NCBI RefSeq assembly: GCF_041435015.1
Contig: NZ_CP107989.1
Coordinates: 3,658,001-3,722,000 of the forward strand
From: Streptomyces canus
GTDB taxonomy: Bacteria > Actinomycetota > Actinomycetes > Streptomycetales > Streptomycetaceae
Direction: 5' to 3'
DNA length: 64,000 nucleotides
The stretch's first letter is position 1. The number at the start of each line of letters is the position of its first letter. Shown piece after piece: positions 59,994-64,000 of the stretch. The notes under the pieces were generated by a model that saw only the letters and a list, made by a program, of their open reading frames with translations, was not told the origin of the DNA and searched no databases. The position numbers were made by a program, and so were the translations under genes.

Positions 59994-62699
59994 ATGAAGC
60001 CACAGGGTGTGCACCCGGAGGACGCCGAGAGCACCTCTGACGCTTCGTCGCGCCCCGACACCGCCGGCGCGGACGGCAAGGACACCGACGCCCGCGTCGA
60101 GGAGGTGCACGTCGACGAGGTCGAGAGCGACGAACCGCTGCTCCCCGCGCGCGTGCACCGGCCCTCCGACCTCATGCGACTGCTGGTCGGCGTGCTGGCC
60201 GTCGTCGTCCTGCTCGCGATCGCCGCGTTCGCCCACGGCACCACCTCCGGCCTCGAACAGGACATCAACAAGGGCACCGGTCAGGCGCCCGACCTGCTCA
60301 TCAAGATCGCCGGTCTCGCCTCCAGCATCGCGATCCTCCTCGTCCCGGTCGCGTTCGCGATCGAGCGGCTGATCAAGCGCGACGGACTACGGATCGCCGA
60401 CGGCGTGCTCGCCGCGGTCCTCGCCCACGGTGTGACGCTCGCCACCGATCTGTGGGTCGCCAAGGCCGCCCCGGGCTCGATCCAGGAGGCGCTCACCCAG
60501 CCCTCCCCCGGTGACATCCACGCCCTCACCGACCCGGTGCACGGCTATCTGGCGCCCGTCATCGCCTATATGACGGCCGTCGGCATGTCCCGCAGGCCGC
60601 GCTGGCGGGCAGTGCTGTGGATCGTGCTGATGCTCGACGCGTTCTCGATGCTCGTCACCGGCTACACCACACCGTTCTCGATCATCCTGACGGTGCTGAT
60701 CGGCTGGACGGTCGCCTACGGGACGCTGTACGCGGTCGGCTCGCCCAATGTCCGGCCCACCGGGCGGACGCTGATCGCGGGCCTCAGGACCGTCGGCTTC
60801 CACCCGGTCAGCGCCGCGCGCGAGGAGGCCTCGGAGACCGCGGAGAACAGCGACCGTGGCCGGCGCTACTTCGTCACCCTGGAGGACGGCCCCCCGCTGG
60901 ATGTGACGGTGGTCGACCGGGAGCAACAGGCGCAGGGCTTCTTCTACCGCGTGTGGCGCAATCTCACGCTGCGCGGCTTCGCCACCCGCAGCAGCCTCCA
61001 GTCGCTCAGGCAGGCGCTGGAGCAGGAGGCACTGCTCGCCTACGCGGCCATCGCCGCCGGCGCCAACGCGCCCAAGCTGATCGCCACCTCCGAGCTCGGC
61101 CCCGACGCCGTGATGCTGGTCTACGAGCACACCGGCGGGCGCACCCTCGAGTCGCTGGCCGAGGAGGAGATCACCGACGAACTGCTGCGCAACACCTGGC
61201 GTCAGGTGCAGGCGCTGCAGTCGCGGCGTATCGCGCACCGCAGGCTCGCGGGTGACGCGATTCTGGTGGATCGTTCCGGTGCGGTGATCCTCACCGATCT
61301 TCGTGGCGGCGAGATCGCGGCCAGCACCCTGCTGCTGCGCATGGACGTCGCCCAACTGGTGACGACCCTGGGGCTGCTGGCCGGCGCGGAGCGCGCGGTG
61401 GCCTCGGCGGTCAGCATCCTCGGCCCAGACGCCGTGGCCGACTGTCTGCCGATGCTGCAGCCCATCGCGCTGACGCGCTCCACGCGCGCGACGCTGCGCA
61501 GACTGGCCCGGGAGCGGGCCCAGCGCGAGCGTGAGGCGGTCCTGGATGCGTCCCAGCAGGCCAAGCAGGCCCGTCTGGAGGAGGCGCCGGAGAACGCACC
61601 CGTACTCGAGAAGCCCGACAAGAAGACCGTCAAGGCGGAGGCGCGGGCCGAGAAGCGGGCCATCGACGAGGCCATCGAGGAGGCGCGCGAGGAGGACCTG
61701 CTGACGCAGATCCGCCACCAGGTGCTGCTGATCAGGCCACAGGCACCGGTCGAACCGGCCCGCCTGGAGCGGGTCAAGCCGCGCACGCTGATCAGCTTCA
61801 TCGCGGGTGCCATCGGCGCGTACTTCCTGCTGACGCAGCTCACCCACATCGAGTTCGGGCCGCTCGTCGCCAACGCCGAGTGGGGCTGGGTCGCGGCTGC
61901 GGTGCTCTTCTCGGCGTGCAGCTACTTCGCCGCGGCCATGGCGCTGCTGGGCTTCGTGCCCGAGCGGGTGGGGTTCCTGCGCACGGTCGCGGCCCAGGTC
62001 GCCGGTTCGTTCGTGAAGATCGTCGCTCCGGCCGCGGTCGGCGGTGTGGCACTCAACACGCGCTTCCTGCAACGCCAGGGGGTGCGGCCGGGTCTCGCGG
62101 TGGCGAGTGTCGGCGCCTCGCAGTTGTTCGGTCTCGGCTGCCACATTTTGATGCTGCTGTCCTTCGGCTACCTGACCGGTACCGAGAAGACGCCGTCGCT
62201 GTCGCCGTCCCGAACGGTCATCGCGGGTCTGCTGACGGTGGCGGTGCTCGTGCTCGTGGTCACCTCGGTGCCGTTCCTCAGGAAATTCGTCGTCACGCGC
62301 GTGAGGTCGCTGTTCGCGGGTGTCGTGCCGCGCATGCTGGACGTGCTCCAGCGGCCGCAGAAGCTGGTCACCGGCATCGGCGGCATGCTGCTGCTGACGG
62401 CCTGCTTCGTGATGTGTCTGGACGCCTCGATCCGCGCCTTCGGTCCGGAGGGGACCTCGCTCAGCATCGCCAGCGTCGCCGTCGTCTTCCTCGCCGGCAA
62501 CGCGCTCGGGTCGGCGGCCCCGACACCGGGCGGTGTGGGCGCCGTGGAGGCCACGTTGACGGTCGGTCTGATCGCCGTGGGACTCCCCAAGGAGGTCGCC
62601 GCCCCGGCCGTCCTGCTGTTCCGTCTGCTGACGCTGTGGCTGCCGGTGCTGCCGGGCTGGCTGGCCTTCAACCAGCTGTCCCGGAAGGGTGCGCTGTAG
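59994..62699 (+). CDS. Pseudokinase-linked LPG-synthase-TM (flippase-like) membrane protein
   Basis: About 901 residues. An acidic N-terminus (to residue 55) precedes five or six membrane helices, then a kinase-like cytoplasmic domain (about residues 280-480): the catalytic loop reads HRRLAGDAILVDRSGAVILTD, where the HGD/HRD aspartate is arginine and DFG is DLR, so catalysis is unlikely. A charged helical segment rich in Glu/Lys/Ala follows, then the C-terminal LPG_synthase_TM domain (UPF0104/MprF-like) with eight or so helices, including AGNALGSAAPTPGGVGAVEA. Related actinobacterial proteins exist. It may sense or gate lipid transport. The ATG at 59994 follows AGAAGAG; a GTG at 59970 is also possible. 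Confidence 0.8.
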   Translation: MKPQGVHPEDAESTSDASSRPDTAGADGKDTDARVEEVHVDEVESDEPLLPARVHRPSDLMRLLVGVLAVVVLLAIAAFAHGTTSGLEQDINKGTGQAPDLLIKIAGLASSIAILLVPVAFAIERLIKRDGLRIADGVLAAVLAHGVTLATDLWVAKAAPGSIQEALTQPSPGDIHALTDPVHGYLAPVIAYMTAVGMSRRPRWRAVLWIVLMLDAFSMLVTGYTTPFSIILTVLIGWTVAYGTLYAVGSPNVRPTGRTLIAGLRTVGFHPVSAAREEASETAENSDRGRRYFVTLEDGPPLDVTVVDREQQAQGFFYRVWRNLTLRGFATRSSLQSLRQALEQEALLAYAAIAAGANAPKLIATSELGPDAVMLVYEHTGGRTLESLAEEEITDELLRNTWRQVQALQSRRIAHRRLAGDAILVDRSGAVILTDLRGGEIAASTLLLRMDVAQLVTTLGLLAGAERAVASAVSILGPDAVADCLPMLQPIALTRSTRATLRRLARERAQREREAVLDASQQAKQARLEEAPENAPVLEKPDKKTVKAEARAEKRAIDEAIEEAREEDLLTQIRHQVLLIRPQAPVEPARLERVKPRTLISFIAGAIGAYFLLTQLTHIEFGPLVANAEWGWVAAAVLFSACSYFAAAMALLGFVPERVGFLRTVAAQVAGSFVKIVAPAAVGGVALNTRFLQRQGVRPGLAVASVGASQLFGLGCHILMLLSFGYLTGTEKTPSLSPSRTVIAGLLTVAVLVLVVTSVPFLRKFVVTRVRSLFAGVVPRMLDVLQRPQKLVTGIGGMLLLTACFVMCLDASIRAFGPEGTSLSIASVAVVFLAGNALGSAAPTPGGVGAVEATLTVGLIAVGLPKEVAAPAVLLFRLLTLWLPVLPGWLAFNQLSRKGAL

Positions 62700-62779
62700 T
62701 CCGTCCGCCGAGCCGAAACAGGTACCTCTTACGGCTCGCGCCCCGAGCGTCCCCCCGCGCGCGAGCGCAGGATGGGGTC

Positions 62780-64000
62780 ATGCCGAATCCCCCTCGACTG
62801 CGCGCCGCCGCCCTGACCGCCACCGCCCTTCTGCTGACCTCCGTGCTGGCGGGCTGCGGCGACGACTCCCAGGACGAGGACCTGTCGGCCCAGAAGCTGA
62901 GCTGGAAGGACTGCCCGGCACCCTCCCAGGCCGAGGGTGGTGGTGACGCCCCTTCACCGCTGCCGGGTGACGAGAAGTGGCAGTGCACCACCCTCAAGGC
63001 CCCTCTCGACTGGACGAAGCCCAAGGGCGACACGATCGGCCTCGCCCTGATCCGGGCGAAGGCCAGTGGCCCCGAGGACAAGCGCATCGGCTCGCTCGTC
63101 TTCAACTTCGGCGGGCCCGGCGGCTCGGGCGTCACCACACTGCCCGCCTTCGGCACGGACTACGCGAAACTGCGCACCCGCTACGACCTGGTGAGCTTCG
63201 ACCCTCGCGGGGTCGGCCGCAGCGCCCCGGTGGAATGCCTGAACGATCCCCAGCTCGACGTGTACTTCGAGCAGGACTGGACCCCTGACGACTCGGCCGA
63301 GCGCGCCTCGCTGCTGGACAACACCAAGGAGTTCAACGCGGCCTGCGAGGAGAACTCCAGGAAGATGCTGCCGCATGTGCGCACGACGGACGCGGCCCGC
63401 GACATGGACCTGATGCGCCAGGTCCTCGGCGACGACAAGCTGCACTACTTCGGCATCTCGTACGGCACCGAACTCGGCGGCGTCTACGCCCACCTGTTCC
63501 CGAAGCACGTGGGGCGCGCGGTCTTCGACGCGGTCGTCGACCCGACGCAGAGCAGCGAGCAGGGTTCGCTCGGACAGGCCGAAGGATTCCAGCTCGCGCT
63601 CGACAACTTCGCCGAGGACTGCACCTCGCAGCCCACGGACTGCCCCGTCGGGGACACCGCGCAGGATGTCAAGAACCGCATCGCCGAACTGCTGGCCGCC
63701 CTCGACCGCAAGCCGATCCCCGGCATCGGGCAGCGGGTGCTGACCCAGACCGCCGCGACCAACGGCATCGCGCAGGCGCTGTACTCGAAGGACTTCTGGG
63801 AGTACCTCACCGAGGGCCTGGAGCAGGCGTACGACGGCGACGGCAGCATCCTGATGCTGCTGTCCGACTCGATGAACGGTCGCAGCGAGAACGGCGAGTA
63901 CAGCAACATCGCCGCGGCCAACATCTCCATCAACTGTGCCGACGACAAGCCCCGGTACACCTCCGCCGAGGTCGAGCGGAAGCTGCCCGAGTTCCGCGCC
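62780..64000 (+). CDS. Secreted TAP-type peptidase lipoprotein (alpha/beta-hydrolase), 3' end missing
   Basis: At least 407 residues, open at the window edge. A lipoprotein signal (MPNPPRLRAAALTATALLL, box LAGC) leads a tripeptidyl-aminopeptidase-like alpha/beta hydrolase with VFNFGGPGGSGV, SFDPRGVGRS and the nucleophile GISYGTELGGVY. Asp and His of the triad would lie in the missing part or near the end. The family trims peptides outside the cell. The ATG at 62780 follows AGGATGGGG. It is cotranscribed in direction with the membrane protein upstream but separated by 80 bases. Confidence 0.9.
   Translation, partial: MPNPPRLRAAALTATALLLTSVLAGCGDDSQDEDLSAQKLSWKDCPAPSQAEGGGDAPSPLPGDEKWQCTTLKAPLDWTKPKGDTIGLALIRAKASGPEDKRIGSLVFNFGGPGGSGVTTLPAFGTDYAKLRTRYDLVSFDPRGVGRSAPVECLNDPQLDVYFEQDWTPDDSAERASLLDNTKEFNAACEENSRKMLPHVRTTDAARDMDLMRQVLGDDKLHYFGISYGTELGGVYAHLFPKHVGRAVFDAVVDPTQSSEQGSLGQAEGFQLALDNFAEDCTSQPTDCPVGDTAQDVKNRIAELLAALDRKPIPGIGQRVLTQTAATNGIAQALYSKDFWEYLTEGLEQAYDGDGSILMLLSDSMNGRSENGEYSNIAAANISINCADDKPRYTSAEVERKLPEFRA

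Overview
The window is chromosomal DNA of a streptomycete. It is very GC-rich with strong third-position GC bias, which is why so many long antisense reading frames appear. Starts are often GTG, genes overlap by ATGA or GTGA, and several landmarks are Streptomyces-specific: sigR-rsrA, the wblC (WhiB7-type) gene with its leader, epi-isozizaene synthase with CYP170A1, adnAB, and a cobalamin riboswitch in front of class I ribonucleotide reductase. The gene order resembles the remembered Streptomyces coelicolor core region from nrdAB to adnAB, read in descending locus order. I see no transposase, integrase, phage or CRISPR, so this is ordinary core chromosome with a few lineage-specific genes.

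Layout. 1-7.2 kb: the 3' end of a sodium:solute symporter, a GNAT acetyltransferase, then nrdA-nrdB behind putative NrdR boxes and a B12 riboswitch, a lipoprotein and an AraC-type regulator (nrdS). 7.2-9.9 kb: the two-gene albaflavenone operon eizS-cyp170A1 on the minus strand; cyp170A1 carries the only TTA codon I found. 9.9-17.2 kb (minus): peptide deformylase, a TPR protein, two coupled membrane HD-domain proteins (one an intact HD-GYP), rsrA, sigR, an alpha/beta hydrolase and an SRAP protein. 17.2-26.5 kb (mostly plus): M50-like protein, aroA, rsgA, an SMR exporter facing a TetR regulator, hisN, a CBS protein, a Fur-family regulator and a three-gene ABC importer. 26.5-28.8 kb: two identical initiator tRNA genes flanking a Sel1-repeat protein. 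28.8-41.8 kb: a UPF0182 membrane protein, a PPA1309-family protein, a PDZ/Lon-like protease, moaE, an NAD-epimerase-like protein, a zincin-like protein with a coupled NUDIX hydrolase, three AIM24 proteins (one fused to TerD), and a YgjP-type metallopeptidase. 42-49.4 kb: an orphan E1/ThiF-like protein overlapping an ABC1/UbiB-type kinase, the wblC operon with its long leader, uvrD2, mycoredoxin and a methyltransferase. 49.4-59.2 kb (minus): nudC, an M20 dipeptidase and the helicase-nuclease pair adnB and adnA. 59.4-64 kb: an alkyltransferase-like protein, a large flippase-like/pseudokinase membrane protein and the start of a secreted TAP-type peptidase.

How the parts connect. sigR-rsrA has a near-perfect sigma-R promoter, and the same GGGAAT-N18-GTT pattern lies in front of the mycoredoxin gene, so the thiol-oxidative sensor and one of its likely effectors share the window. 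wblC, which answers ribosome-targeting antibiotics, has an AT-rich promoter, a leader reading frame and a terminator hairpin typical of attenuation, and is translationally coupled to an uncharacterised 107-residue protein. DNA metabolism and repair are well represented (nrdAB, SRAP, uvrD2, adnAB, alkyltransferase-like protein). Many starts were moved inward from the longest possible frame using Shine-Dalgarno position, overlap with the upstream gene, or remembered family lengths; these choices are given per gene.
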